Source: CAYOFK01 sp964403185 (GTDB taxonomy: Bacteria > Bacteroidota > Bacteroidia > Bacteroidales > VadinHA17). Taken from it: 38,971 nt of DNA. This document shows, one piece after another, positions 7,772 through 16,717 of this stretch. A program made the translations under genes and the position numbers. The notes beneath the pieces are model-generated. The model did not search any database. It was not told where the DNA came from and saw nothing but the letters and a program-made list of their open reading frames with translations. The stretch covers positions 1 to 38,971 of the forward strand of contig CAYOFK010000003.1 of assembly GCA_964403185.1 (NCBI GenBank), written 5' to 3'. Position 1 is the first letter of the stretch. Each line of letters opens with the position of its first letter.

Positions 7772-8980
7772 CTATTCCGGATACACTATGAAAGCTTCTC
7801 TTTGTTCCAGCCACCGGTTCTCATCCTGTTGAAGACGTGCTTCCAGATCCCCGGCAGTGGCATTGGCATCATCCACCCATTCTCGTAAAAAAGGCCCGCC
7901 GGACAAGAGATCTATGGGCCGTTTATCTGTTTCATATTCAAACGGGCCGGTACGCCACATGTCATATTCCGGGTATAGATTTCTTATGGCTTTTAGTATG
8001 GCAGCCACCAATCTGTAGGGTTTAAAGCGTTCAGGATCATACCCTGAATAATCCGTATGTATCTGCATGCCCGAACAAAGTTTGTTTTGGTATTTGTCGT
8101 AAGCAGGCTCAAATGAACAGGGTCGTATCAAACAGCCCTGCATCCAGGCGGGTGCCAGACGCTTTGTTTCCTTTAAAACATTCCTTATGTTGAGATCAGG
8201 AGCACCGAGAATCTCAAGAGGTGTGGTGGTGCCCCTGCCTTCCGATAAATTAGTTCCTTCAATCAGGGCAGTTCCGGGGAAACACCGTGCCATATTCAGG
8301 CCTGAGGCATTCGGACTGGGATTCACCCAGGGCAGATCAAATACCGGCCAGCCGTAACCCGGTCCTGTTAAAGGATGGTACCCCTGCATCTCAACAAGCC
8401 TGAAGTCGATATCCAGGTTCTTTAAACGAATGTACCAGTGAGCCATTTCCCCGATAGTAAGTCCGTGTCTCATGATCAACGGCGCATCGCCGATAAAACT
8501 CTCCCACCCTTTTTCAGGCAGGGTTCCCTCAACAGCACGACCGGCCGGATTGGGACGGTCAAGAAGAATGACTTTCCTGGAATGCTCAGTGCAGGCCTCA
8601 AGCATGTAAAACAGTGTGGTTGAATAGGTATAAACCCGTGCTCCAATATCCTGAAGGTCAACTAGTAAGATATCAAATTGATCTGTCATTTCTTCAGTGG
8701 GCCTGCGTACATCACCATAAAGACTGAATACCGGAATGCCATGGACAGTATCCATATAATTGTCTGACTCGATCATATTATCCTGCTTCTCGCTTCGCAT
8801 GCCATGCTGCGGGCCGAAAGCACAGGTCGCCTGCAATGCTTTTAGTTTCATCAGGGAGTCCAGGCTATGGATTCCTGCACTGTTTATCGAAGCTGCATGG
8901 CCAAGAAACGCCAACCGTGATCCGGCCAGATCTTTATGAAGCTCAGTTCGGTCAATGAATTGATCTATTCCCAATATCAT
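7772..8980 (-). CDS. DUF1343 / NamZ-type exo-beta-N-acetylmuramidase
   Basis: The 402-residue protein matches the DUF1343 family, whose characterised members (NamZ) remove terminal N-acetylmuramic acid from peptidoglycan fragments. Recognisable blocks are FGPQHGMRSEKQDNM (about 55-69), DILLVDLQDIGARVYTYSTTL (about 102-122), LDRPNPAGR (about 140-148), PWVNPSPN and EGTNLSEGRGTTTPLE. The start at 8980 has no signal peptide, and an in-frame stop lies a few dozen bases upstream without another ATG, so the enzyme is predicted to be cytoplasmic. That would fit cell-wall sugar recycling. The gene is alone, divergent from the S9 peptidase. Confidence 0.88.
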   Translation of the reverse strand: MILGIDQFIDRTELHKDLAGSRLAFLGHAASINSAGIHSLDSLMKLKALQATCAFGPQHGMRSEKQDNMIESDNYMDTVHGIPVFSLYGDVRRPTEEMTDQFDILLVDLQDIGARVYTYSTTLFYMLEACTEHSRKVILLDRPNPAGRAVEGTLPEKGWESFIGDAPLIMRHGLTIGEMAHWYIRLKNLDIDFRLVEMQGYHPLTGPGYGWPVFDLPWVNPSPNASGLNMARCFPGTALIEGTNLSEGRGTTTPLEILGAPDLNIRNVLKETKRLAPAWMQGCLIRPCSFEPAYDKYQNKLCSGMQIHTDYSGYDPERFKPYRLVAAILKAIRNLYPEYDMWRTGPFEYETDKRPIDLLSGGPFLREWVDDANATAGDLEARLQQDENRWLEQREAFIVYPE

Positions 8981-9082
8981 ACCACTGGTTTTTACTGAAA
9001 GTAGTTTGTACGAATTTACTGTAAATCATTAAACACTGCTGCAAAGAATATCAATGGTTTTTCATATCTCATAAAAAAAACA

Positions 9083-9090
9083 TAGGTTTG
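9083..9090 (+). promoter_or_regulatory. -7 element of the S9 peptidase gene
   Basis: TAGGTTTG matches TAnnTTTG exactly. The -33 position holds only a T-run. The expected leader is about 30 nt to the ATG at 9124. Confidence 0.5.
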
Positions 9091-9123
9091 ATCCTTATAT
9101 TTTCTAATTAAACCTGACTCGTC

Positions 9124-11607
9124 ATGAAAAGAGCATTGATCAGTTTTGCATGTTTGCTTGTGTTATCAAACGCCTGGGCACAGAATACTCCCATTATCAG
9201 GGCCAACTACCAGCTTGCCGGAAGATTCTCCCCAAAGAAAATAAATAAAATGGTATTCAGCACCAGGGTGGATGCCCACTGGCTAAAACTCAGCAACCGC
9301 TTCTGGTACACGTATGAAACCAGTGTTAACAAGACCTTTTATATTGTGGATCCGGACAGAAAAACCAAACGCCCCATTTTCGATAATGTAAAAATGGCAT
9401 CTGATCTGACAAAATTAACGATGGATCCCTATGATGATAAACACCTGCCCATTACCAGGATCAAATTTATCGATAATGAAACGGCCATTCGATTTGAAGT
9501 AGAAAGTTCCCAGGAAGAAGAAGCAGATACTACAAAGGCCAAAGAAAAAGTCAAAAAGGGAGATAAAAAAGGCAAAAAAATGAAAAAGTTCTTTTTCAGA
9601 TATGACCTGAACACAGGGGCTCTTACGGTGCTTGAGGATTATGAAAAACCCAAAGACCGGCCGCGCTGGGCCTCAATTTCACCTGATGGAAAAACCATCA
9701 TCTTTGCCAAAGCATACAATTTGTATTGGATGGACGAAGAGAACTATAAAAAAGCCCTTGAGGATGAAGAAGACTCAACCATTGTGGAACATCAGTTCAC
9801 CACAGATGGCGTTGAATATTACAGTTATGGTGGTTCCGGTCGTGGGGAAACCAATGTTGATAAGGAAAAAAATAAAGACAAGCGCAAGTCAGCCAACATA
9901 ATATGGTCCCCTGACTCAGGCAAATTTGCCACCACCCGTTCCGATTCCAGAGAAGTTAAGGACCTATGGGTAATTAACTCCATTGCCAAACCACGTCCCA
10001 CACTGGAAACCTACAAATATCAAATGCCCGGTGAAAAGGAAGGACCCCGGGTTGAATTACTTGTTTTTGACATGGGCACCAAAGAAAAGCTGGTTGTCCA
10101 GGCCGGCCGGTTTACGGATCAAACAATCAGAATTAACGGGGCCTCCCGGAAAGCAAACCAGCGGGATGATGATTATGTTGCCCGCACCTGGTTGTCGGCA
10201 TCACCGGACAAACTGTATTTTACACGTACAAGCAGGGATCTCAAGCGTATTGATTTCTGTGTAGCCGATAACAACACAGGGGAAGTCACCACCCTCATTG
10301 AGGAACGCCTGAACACCTATGTTGAAACACGGCCTCCCGGAATGATCAATGATGGAGAAGAGATCATTCATTGGTCTGAACGGGACGGCTGGGCTCATTT
10401 TTACCTTTATGACGGTATGGGCAAGTTAAAGAACCAGGTAACCGGCGGGCCTTTCCATTGTGAGAGAATTGTGAGGGTGGATGAAAAAAACCGCGTGCTA
10501 TACTTTACGGCCAATGCACATGAAAATAATGAAGACCCATACTATCTCCATCTTTACAGGGTTAACTTTGACGGGTCCGGTTTAAAATTACTGAACAGGG
10601 GTAATTTCAACCACTCGATAAGCATGAACGACGGGAACAGCTATTTTGTAAATAATTATTCCCGCGTGAACACCATTCCAAAATCTGATCTCAGGGATAA
10701 TCAGGGCAACAAGCTCATGGACCTTGAAACCAGCGACCTGAGCCTCCTTTTTGAGGCCGGTTATAGTTTCCCGGAACCTTTTAAGATAAAAGCCGATGAT
10801 GGGCTCACCGATCTGTATGGTGTCATGTACAAGCCGTTTGATTTTGACTCAACCAAAAAATATCCCATTATCGCCTATGTTTATCCGGGGCCACAAACCG
10901 AATCCGTAAACAAATCATTCTCTTCAAGGATGGACCGCACAGATCGTCTGGCCCAATTTGGATTTGTTGTTATTACGGTTGGGAACAGGGGTGGCCATCC
11001 CAGCCGTTCGAAATGGTACCATAATTATGGCTATGGAAACCTGAGGGATTACGGACTTGCCGATAAGAAGGTCACCATCGAACAATTAGCTGACAGGCAT
11101 CCATTTGTAGATATTGACAAGGTCGGAATCTTTGGTCACTCGGGAGGTGGATTTATGTCCACGGCAGCAATGCTGGTCTACCCTGATTTCTTTAAAGTCG
11201 CAGTGTCATCTTCAGGAAACCATGAAAATAACATTTACAACCGGTGGTGGAGTGAACAGCACCATGGCGTTAAGGAGGTTATGGGTAAGGATAGTACCAT
11301 CACTTTTAAGTATGACATTGATAAGAATTCGGATATCGCTAAAAATCTTAAGGGACGGTTGCTGATCTGCACCGGGGATATTGATAACAATGTGCATCCG
11401 GCCAATACCATTACACTTGCAAATGCCCTGATCAAAGCCAATAAGCGATTCGATTTCTTTATTTTCCCCGGCCAGCGACATGGTTATGGAAATATGAATG
11501 AATATTTCTTTTGGCTGCGGGGGGATTATTTCTGCAGGTACCTGATTGGCGATTTTGTGAATAATGTAGATATTATTGAAATGACCAGGGAAATGGAGAT
11601 GCGGTGA
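9124..11607 (+). CDS. Secreted S9 family peptidase (dipeptidyl-peptidase IV type)
   Basis: An 827-residue prolyl oligopeptidase-family serine peptidase. A signal peptide is clear (MKRALISFACLLVLSNAWAQ), so it is exported, probably periplasmic. The N-terminal part of about 550 residues is the DPP-IV-type beta-propeller. The C-terminal alpha/beta-hydrolase has the nucleophile Ser673 in GHSGGG, Asp752 in CTGDIDNN and His786 in GQRHGYG. A lysine-rich low-complexity insert (KAKEKVKKGDKKGKK, about 140-155) interrupts the propeller region. The family removes dipeptides from peptide N-termini; the exact substrate cannot be told. It is monocistronic. Confidence 0.93.
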   Translation: MKRALISFACLLVLSNAWAQNTPIIRANYQLAGRFSPKKINKMVFSTRVDAHWLKLSNRFWYTYETSVNKTFYIVDPDRKTKRPIFDNVKMASDLTKLTMDPYDDKHLPITRIKFIDNETAIRFEVESSQEEEADTTKAKEKVKKGDKKGKKMKKFFFRYDLNTGALTVLEDYEKPKDRPRWASISPDGKTIIFAKAYNLYWMDEENYKKALEDEEDSTIVEHQFTTDGVEYYSYGGSGRGETNVDKEKNKDKRKSANIIWSPDSGKFATTRSDSREVKDLWVINSIAKPRPTLETYKYQMPGEKEGPRVELLVFDMGTKEKLVVQAGRFTDQTIRINGASRKANQRDDDYVARTWLSASPDKLYFTRTSRDLKRIDFCVADNNTGEVTTLIEERLNTYVETRPPGMINDGEEIIHWSERDGWAHFYLYDGMGKLKNQVTGGPFHCERIVRVDEKNRVLYFTANAHENNEDPYYLHLYRVNFDGSGLKLLNRGNFNHSISMNDGNSYFVNNYSRVNTIPKSDLRDNQGNKLMDLETSDLSLLFEAGYSFPEPFKIKADDGLTDLYGVMYKPFDFDSTKKYPIIAYVYPGPQTESVNKSFSSRMDRTDRLAQFGFVVITVGNRGGHPSRSKWYHNYGYGNLRDYGLADKKVTIEQLADRHPFVDIDKVGIFGHSGGGFMSTAAMLVYPDFFKVAVSSSGNHENNIYNRWWSEQHHGVKEVMGKDSTITFKYDIDKNSDIAKNLKGRLLICTGDIDNNVHPANTITLANALIKANKRFDFFIFPGQRHGYGNMNEYFFWLRGDYFCRYLIGDFVNNVDIIEMTREMEMR

Positions 11608-11845
11608 TTCATAATTCCATTTCAGCCGTGTCCGTATAAATATAAAACACAATCAGAGCTGGAGGTTTCATCCCTGACTTGATCAGGGATCCAGTTGACT
11701 GCCAGCTAAACATCCTGGATTAGCTTCGCTGAGCTCGTCACTCCGTTTCTCGGTTCCCTCGTTCGAGGGAATGACACTAAAATGGTATCCATTTTTGGAC
11801 ACCCTCATACTTTAGAGTCCTCTTTATTAATGTACTCCTTATCGC
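11608..11845. repeat. Spacer with REP-like inverted repeats
   Basis: No gene. Two perfect 8-bp stems are visible: atccctga / tcagggat at 11670-11690 (loop cttga) and ttccctcg / cgagggaa at 11754-11771 (loop tt). An atccag / ctggat pair at 11689-11720 adds a third. It lies between convergent genes and could cause RNA to fold at both 3' ends. No U-tract terminator is seen. Confidence 0.55.
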
Positions 11846-12676
11846 CTACTGAGGTGTAAGTTTAAAATCCTGAGTTGTTGCATTCCCCCTGGTAATAGTA
11901 ATGTCAGGGAAAGTTACGGTATCAAAATTTTCCCTGGTGGCAAAAATGGTGTAGATGCCTTCAGGAATGCCTATGATGGCATACTTCCCAAGAGTATCAG
12001 CAATTGTAGTTGCATATACCGTATCGGTCTCCAGCCATACTTCAGCACTTTTAACCACAGCATTGGCCGTATCAGTTACCGATCCGACTACCCGGCCAGC
12101 AGTTGTATTGTTTACGGCACGAATCACCGGCTTAAAATTGAAGCCCTTAATACCGGCCGGGGTGTGGATATTGCCTTTCAATACAAATGACTTACTTACA
12201 TCAATATCCAGCAGGAGTTCAGCCGACAAACCACCCTCAACCACAACAGCAGGATGGATAAACACCTTAATGCCGGTTTGGGAACCACTGGGCACTTTCA
12301 TGTCAAACATCCCATGATCTATGAGACTGATGGAGGCTTTATCTACATATAAACGCACCAGGTCGTATTCACCGGCAGGGACCTCCGCTTCCACCAAACC
12401 TGCAGTAATGCCATTACGCAGATCCATAAGATCCACTTCAATGGTATCTTCCATTATTGTTAAAAAGGGATGACCTCCATCATTATCCTTCTTTCTAACT
12501 TCAATCTTGATTATGGTAACCGTTGCCGATTCCACAAGGTCGATATCAAACGGAGCATCAGTAAGAGATACAAAAAGTTTCCCGGTACCATTATAGTCCA
12601 GGTTTTTCTGGCATCCAAAGAACATAAACGAAATGAGCCCAATTACGATTATCAATGTTCCAAAGATTTTTTTCAT
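11846..12676 (-). CDS. DUF4382 lipoprotein with carboxypeptidase-regulatory-like domain
   Basis: A 276-residue predicted lipoprotein. The N-terminal helix ends in FFGC with the lipid-attached Cys at 22. Residues about 30-170 (TGKLFVSLTDAPFDIDLVESATVTI, then PAGEYDLVRLYVD) match the DUF4382 pattern. Residues about 192-276 (AGRVVGSVTDTANAVVKSAEVWLETD through the TLGKYAIIGIPEGIYTI block) form a CarboxypepD_reg-like beta-sandwich. Likely an envelope surface or periplasmic protein of unknown role. It is convergent with the S9 peptidase and divergent from the PAP2 gene. Confidence 0.8.
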   Translation of the reverse strand: MKKIFGTLIIVIGLISFMFFGCQKNLDYNGTGKLFVSLTDAPFDIDLVESATVTIIKIEVRKKDNDGGHPFLTIMEDTIEVDLMDLRNGITAGLVEAEVPAGEYDLVRLYVDKASISLIDHGMFDMKVPSGSQTGIKVFIHPAVVVEGGLSAELLLDIDVSKSFVLKGNIHTPAGIKGFNFKPVIRAVNNTTAGRVVGSVTDTANAVVKSAEVWLETDTVYATTIADTLGKYAIIGIPEGIYTIFATRENFDTVTFPDITITRGNATTQDFKLTPQ

Positions 12677-12811
12677 GACTTTTATATTTTCAGGTTTTAC
12701 ACAACTTAAAAACGAAATTAAGTAAATTTTGTTTCATCAGTCGAAGCAATTTAATTAATCCTCGTATATATTACATGAAACAACAGCCCGGCGGCACCAA
12801 AAATTGTTTCC

Positions 12812-12819
12812 TATCTTTG
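12812..12819 (+). promoter_or_regulatory. -7 element of the PAP2/glycosyltransferase operon
   Basis: TATCTTTG matches TAnnTTTG exactly, 25 nt before the ATG of the PAP2 gene. No clear -33 element is present. Confidence 0.5.
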
Positions 12820-12844
12820 CCTTCATTAATTCGTCATTTCGTCT

Positions 12845-13513
12845 ATGAAAAACCTGATCCGGAAAAATAAATTTTTCATATATCCGGCCCTGCTTATTTT
12901 TATAGTATGGGTTTTTCTCATATCATTTTTCCCAAAAGCCGGTCTGCATATCTCTATTAACCAGACTCACAATCCCGTGCCGGATCTTTTTTTTAAATAC
13001 ATTACCTACCTGGGAGACGGCTGGGTAGTGCTGGCATTCACCCTGGTGCTGCTTTTCGTAAAGTACAGGTATGTTTTCATTTTCCTGATAAGCAATATGT
13101 TTATCACCATAGTGATACAGGTTTCCAAAAAGATGATCTTTCCCGGTTATCTGCGCCCAAAAGCCTTTTTTGAAGGTTTGTATGATTTGTATCTGGTTCC
13201 AGGAGTGGATGTTCACTCCCAATACAGTTTTCCTTCCGGTCATTCAGCCACAGCATTGGGCCTGTTTACTTTACTGGCCATTATCATGCCGAACCGGTGG
13301 TTGAAGTTGCTCTGGGTTGTATTGGGTTCAACCACTGCTTTTTCCAGGGTTTACCTTTCGCAACACTTTCTTGTGGATATACTGGCTGGATCAATCATCG
13401 GACTGGTAATCACTTTTCTAAGCTTCCATTATTTTAATAAATTTGTGCCTGACAAACTTGAAGGATCCCTGAAGTCACTCACTCAAAGAAGGCAGGCTAA
13501 TGATCGCAAATAA
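12845..13513 (+). CDS. PAP2-family membrane phosphatase
   Basis: A 222-residue integral membrane acid phosphatase with the three PAP2 signatures: K96 to R104-P in KKMIFPGYLRP, the PSGH motif at 130-133 (SFPSGHSATALG), and R168 to H174 to D178 in SRVYLSQHFLVD. About six hydrophobic segments are visible. Members act on lipid phosphates such as undecaprenyl diphosphate, phosphatidylglycerol phosphate or lipid A. The 14-nt overlap with a GT39 glycosyltransferase and the nearby GT2 gene suggest lipid-linked sugar metabolism or envelope lipid modification. The substrate is not determined. Confidence 0.92.
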   Translation: MKNLIRKNKFFIYPALLIFIVWVFLISFFPKAGLHISINQTHNPVPDLFFKYITYLGDGWVVLAFTLVLLFVKYRYVFIFLISNMFITIVIQVSKKMIFPGYLRPKAFFEGLYDLYLVPGVDVHSQYSFPSGHSATALGLFTLLAIIMPNRWLKLLWVVLGSTTAFSRVYLSQHFLVDILAGSIIGLVITFLSFHYFNKFVPDKLEGSLKSLTQRRQANDRK

Positions 13514-15325
13514 AGACCGGCTATACCCCATTGTCATTGTCATAGCAGCCGCCATCCTGTATATACCCTTTCTGGGAGGGGTACATCTTTTCGACTGGGA
13601 TGAGATCAATTTTGCTGAATCGGCCCGGGAAATGATCGCCACGGGAGACTACCTGACGGTGCAGATCAATTATTTCCCGTTCTGGGAGAAGCCCCCCCTG
13701 TTCATTTGGATGCAGGTACTATCGATGAAGGTTTTCGGAATCAATGAATTTGCTGCCAGGTTCCCAAATGCCATAGGGGGAATGGTTACACTACTTGTGT
13801 TATACTATACGGGCAAAAACTTATATAACCGGGAATTCGGACTGATGTGGGCACTGGTTTACGCAGGTTCCATCCTCCCCCACCTGTATTTCAAGTCCGG
13901 GATCATCGATCCCTGGTTTAACCTCTTTATCTTCCTTGGAATTTATTTTATGATCCGGTATACCGGTATATCTGAAAACAATGGCAAACACAGGCATACC
14001 GTTCTTTCCGCAGCCTTCATAGGACTGGCCATACTTACCAAAGGACCTGTAGCGCTCCTGATCTTCGGACTTGTGTGCCTGGTCTGGGTTGTTATCTCAC
14101 GCCGTTGGCAGACTGTACTTAATCTCAAATTCCTGGGGTTGTACCTGCTCATCCTGACCCTTGTTGGAGGATTCTGGTTTTTTCTCCAGATCATTAACGG
14201 GGAGGCGTATGTGATCAGAGATTTTATAGAGTACCAGATCCGGCTGTTTACACAGGAAGATGCCGGTCATGGCGGATTTTTGTTGTATCATTTTGTGGTT
14301 TTATTCGCCGGTGTTTTTCCGGCCTCGGTTTTTGCCTTACCGGCGTTCCGAATGATCAGGGATGAGCCCTCTCCCGCCGGAGACTTCAGGATCTGGATGC
14401 ACATTACTTTCTGGGTTGTGTTGATCCTCTTCACAATTGTCAACACTAAAATTGTCCATTACTCATCCATGTGTTATTTCCCACTCAGCTTTTTAGGCAG
14501 CTTTGTTATTTACAGGATCATCAATAAAGAACAGGGTTTTCCGAAGTGGTTAAAAGTAATTNNNNNNNNNNNNNNNNNNNNNNNNNNNNNNNNNNNNNNN
14601 NNNNNNNNNNNNNNNNNNNNNNNNNNNNNNNNNNNNNNNNNNNNNNNNNNNNNNNNNNNNNTATTTACAGGATCATCAATAAAGAACAGGGTTTTCCGAA
14701 GTGGTTAAAAGTAATTTTGACCCTGATGGCGGCCATCATCGGACTCTTGCCATTGATGGTTCAGCTTTTCATAAAATTTAAGGATCGCATCATAGAATCG
14801 GGAATGATCAGGGATGAATTCGCCATTGGAAATATGAAGGCCGATGTGTATTGGAGTGGTTTTGAATTTATCATTGGATTGGTTCTTATATCCGGTGTAG
14901 CCGGGGCCCTGTGGTTTGTTAAAAAGAACCTGCGCCGGCAGATCGTGCTCATTTTTGTTTCAAGCCTGTTGTTTGTGACTCTGACCCTGCTCTTCATCCT
15001 GCCAAAAGTGGAGGCTTACTCTCAAAATGCAGCGCTGGAGTTTTTTGAAAGCATCTCCGGCGAAGACTGTTATGTTGACACCTGGGGATACAAAAGTTAT
15101 GCCCACTTGTTTTATTCAAAAAAGCCACCTCCCGGACCGGGAAGGACAGACCGGAAGGAATTACTTCTGACCGGACCCATAGACAAAAAGGTTTATTTCT
15201 CTGTGAAAAATTACCGGGCTGAAGAATTTCAAAGCACATATCCATTGTTCACACGGTTGTATGAAAAGAATGGATTTGTTTTCTTTGCCAGAGAATCACC
15301 AGAAACAGTCATGGAGAAAAACTGA
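13500..15325 (+). CDS. GT39-family membrane glycosyltransferase, ArnT-like (spans assembly gap)
   Basis: A polytopic protein of the PMT/ArnT family, which moves a sugar from a polyprenyl-phosphate donor to lipid A, protein or glycan. The N-terminal FDWDEINFAESAREM carries the acidic motif of the first periplasmic loop, followed by PFWEKPPLFIWMQVL and RFPNAIGGM, both typical of ArnT-like enzymes. The coordinates include 100 N (14562-14661) and a 55-bp repeat on each side. Collapsing one repeat plus the N run removes 155 nt and restores one frame of roughly 555 residues. The start overlaps the PAP2 gene by 14 nt, and the stop overlaps the GT2 start (TGATG). Confidence 0.88.
14507..14561 (+). 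repeat. 55-bp direct repeat, left of scaffold gap
   Basis: Identical over all 55 bp to 14662-14716. Both copies encode the same residues (IYRIINKEQGFPKWLKVI) of the GT39 protein, so this is the same genomic segment written twice. Confidence 0.95.
14562..14661. other. 100-N scaffold gap
   Basis: Exactly 100 N, a placeholder length. The exact 55-bp identity of the flanks indicates two contigs ending in the same k-mer overlap that were scaffolded rather than merged. Confidence 0.98.
14662..14716 (+). repeat. 55-bp direct repeat, right of scaffold gap
   Basis: Second copy of 14507-14561, directly after the N run. It should be removed together with the gap to restore the gene. Confidence 0.95.
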
Positions 15326-16092
15326 TGATAAACGGAAAAAAAATTATTGTAGTGCTTCCTGCCTACAATGCAGAGTCGACACTTGAGCAAACTTACAATG
15401 AGATCCCCTTTGACATTGTAGATGAAGTGCTGCTTGTAGATGACCTGAGCAGCGACCAGACTGTTAAAGTTGCTGCTGATCTGGGAATCAGGAACATCAT
15501 CCGGCATGACGTAAACACCGGCTATGGCGGGAATCAGAAGTCATGCTACAACAAGGCCCTGGAGCTTGGCGGAGAGATTGTTGTTATGCTGCATCCCGAT
15601 TACCAGTACACCCCCAAACTCATTCATTCCATGTGCTACCTGATTGCCAATGGGGTTTATGAAGTGGTCATCGGATCACGCATCCTTGGTAAGGGCGCTC
15701 TGAAAGGCGGCATGCCCATTTATAAATACATTGCCAACCGGTTTCTGACATTGTTCCAGAATCTGTTTATGAACCAGAAGCTGTCGGAATACCATACCGG
15801 CTTCCGGGCATTCTCGGAAAGGGTCCTTAACAGCATCCCCTATAACAACAACTCTGACGATTTTGTGTTTGACAATCAAATGATGGCACAAATCTTTTAT
15901 GCGGGTTTTGAAGTGGCAGAGATCACCTGTCCGACAAAATATTTTGACGCTGCTTCATCAATTAATTTAAGAAGGAGCATAAAATACGGCCTCGGGGTTC
16001 TTGCCGTTTCCCTTTCCTACATGTGTCAGAAAATACGACTGGGTCATTTCAGTATCTATAAAGGCATTCTTAAAAATCAATCAAAACCATGA
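15325..16092 (+). CDS. GT2 glycosyltransferase, polyprenyl-phosphate sugar synthase-like
   Basis: A 255-residue GT-A fold enzyme. N-terminal VVLPAYNAESTLEQTYNEIP is the nucleotide-binding start, followed by EVLLVDDLSSDQT (first Asp motif), NTGYGGNQKSCYNKAL, and VVMLHPDYQYTP, where the usual DxD-like element is HPD. LSEYHTGFRAFS follows near 155. No membrane anchor is obvious. It resembles dolichyl-phosphate-mannose-synthase-like enzymes that load a sugar onto a lipid phosphate, so it could make the donor for the GT39 enzyme directly upstream; this pairing is inferred from context. It overlaps both neighbours (1 nt upstream, 4 nt downstream). Confidence 0.88.
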   Translation: MINGKKIIVVLPAYNAESTLEQTYNEIPFDIVDEVLLVDDLSSDQTVKVAADLGIRNIIRHDVNTGYGGNQKSCYNKALELGGEIVVMLHPDYQYTPKLIHSMCYLIANGVYEVVIGSRILGKGALKGGMPIYKYIANRFLTLFQNLFMNQKLSEYHTGFRAFSERVLNSIPYNNNSDDFVFDNQMMAQIFYAGFEVAEITCPTKYFDAASSINLRRSIKYGLGVLAVSLSYMCQKIRLGHFSIYKGILKNQSKP

Positions 16093-16646
16093 AATATATA
16101 TATCTATTAACATTATTTTTCTTCACCCTGGGTTCATGTTCTTCCATTAAAGTAAGGCATAAGCGGGAAAAAAATGTGGATTTCGGGCAGTTCAGAACGT
16201 TCAGCATCTACCCATGGGACCCGATGAATGCTGCATTGGTCAGCAGTCCCGACCAGGAGATCATCATTGATCTGATCTCTCTGGAGATGCAGGACCGTGG
16301 CTATAAAAAATTAGAGGCTCAAGGTGATATCATCATCGATCTGTATATCATACTTGATCAGCGAAGGGCTGCAACCGCAATTACCAACTACTACAACACA
16401 GGTTACTGGGGTGGTTATCATTACAGCCCCTGGGCTTATGGATATGGTAATACAAGCTTTACAAGTTTCAACCTGACCAGGGGGACTCTCATTATCAGCA
16501 TGTTCAGTCCTGAATTAAAAAAGCTGGTCTGGCAGGGTTCGGGACAGGGATTGGTCAGTGAGGACCAGCAAGTACGGGAGCGCAATCTCCCCGAAGCCAT
16601 AGGGCGTATTCTTTTCAAATACCCGGTAAAGAAGAAGAAAAAATAA
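16089..16646 (+). CDS. DUF4136 lipoprotein
   Basis: A 185-residue lipoprotein. The N-terminus MKYIYLLTLFFFTLGSCSS gives lipid-modified Cys17. The mature part (FGQFRTFSIYPWDP, then the conserved hydrophobic block DIIIDLYIILDQR and GTLIISMFSPELKKLVWQG) fits DUF4136, a family of small periplasmic or outer-membrane lipoproteins of unknown function. A Tyr/Gly-rich stretch (about 99-118) and a lysine tail (KKKKK) are notable. The ATG overlaps the GT2 stop by 4 nt, so it is part of the same transcript. Confidence 0.85.
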   Translation: MKYIYLLTLFFFTLGSCSSIKVRHKREKNVDFGQFRTFSIYPWDPMNAALVSSPDQEIIIDLISLEMQDRGYKKLEAQGDIIIDLYIILDQRRAATAITNYYNTGYWGGYHYSPWAYGYGNTSFTSFNLTRGTLIISMFSPELKKLVWQGSGQGLVSEDQQVRERNLPEAIGRILFKYPVKKKKK

Positions 16647-16717
16647 GAATAAGCAGAACTACTTGATCTGATCATGGATGAAGTGTATTTTTGATGAATG
16701 AGTCCGGGAGAAGAAAC

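Noticed and set aside
14562..14661. Frameshift or split of the GT39 gene
   Set aside because: The break is fully explained by the duplicated 55-bp contig ends around the N run.
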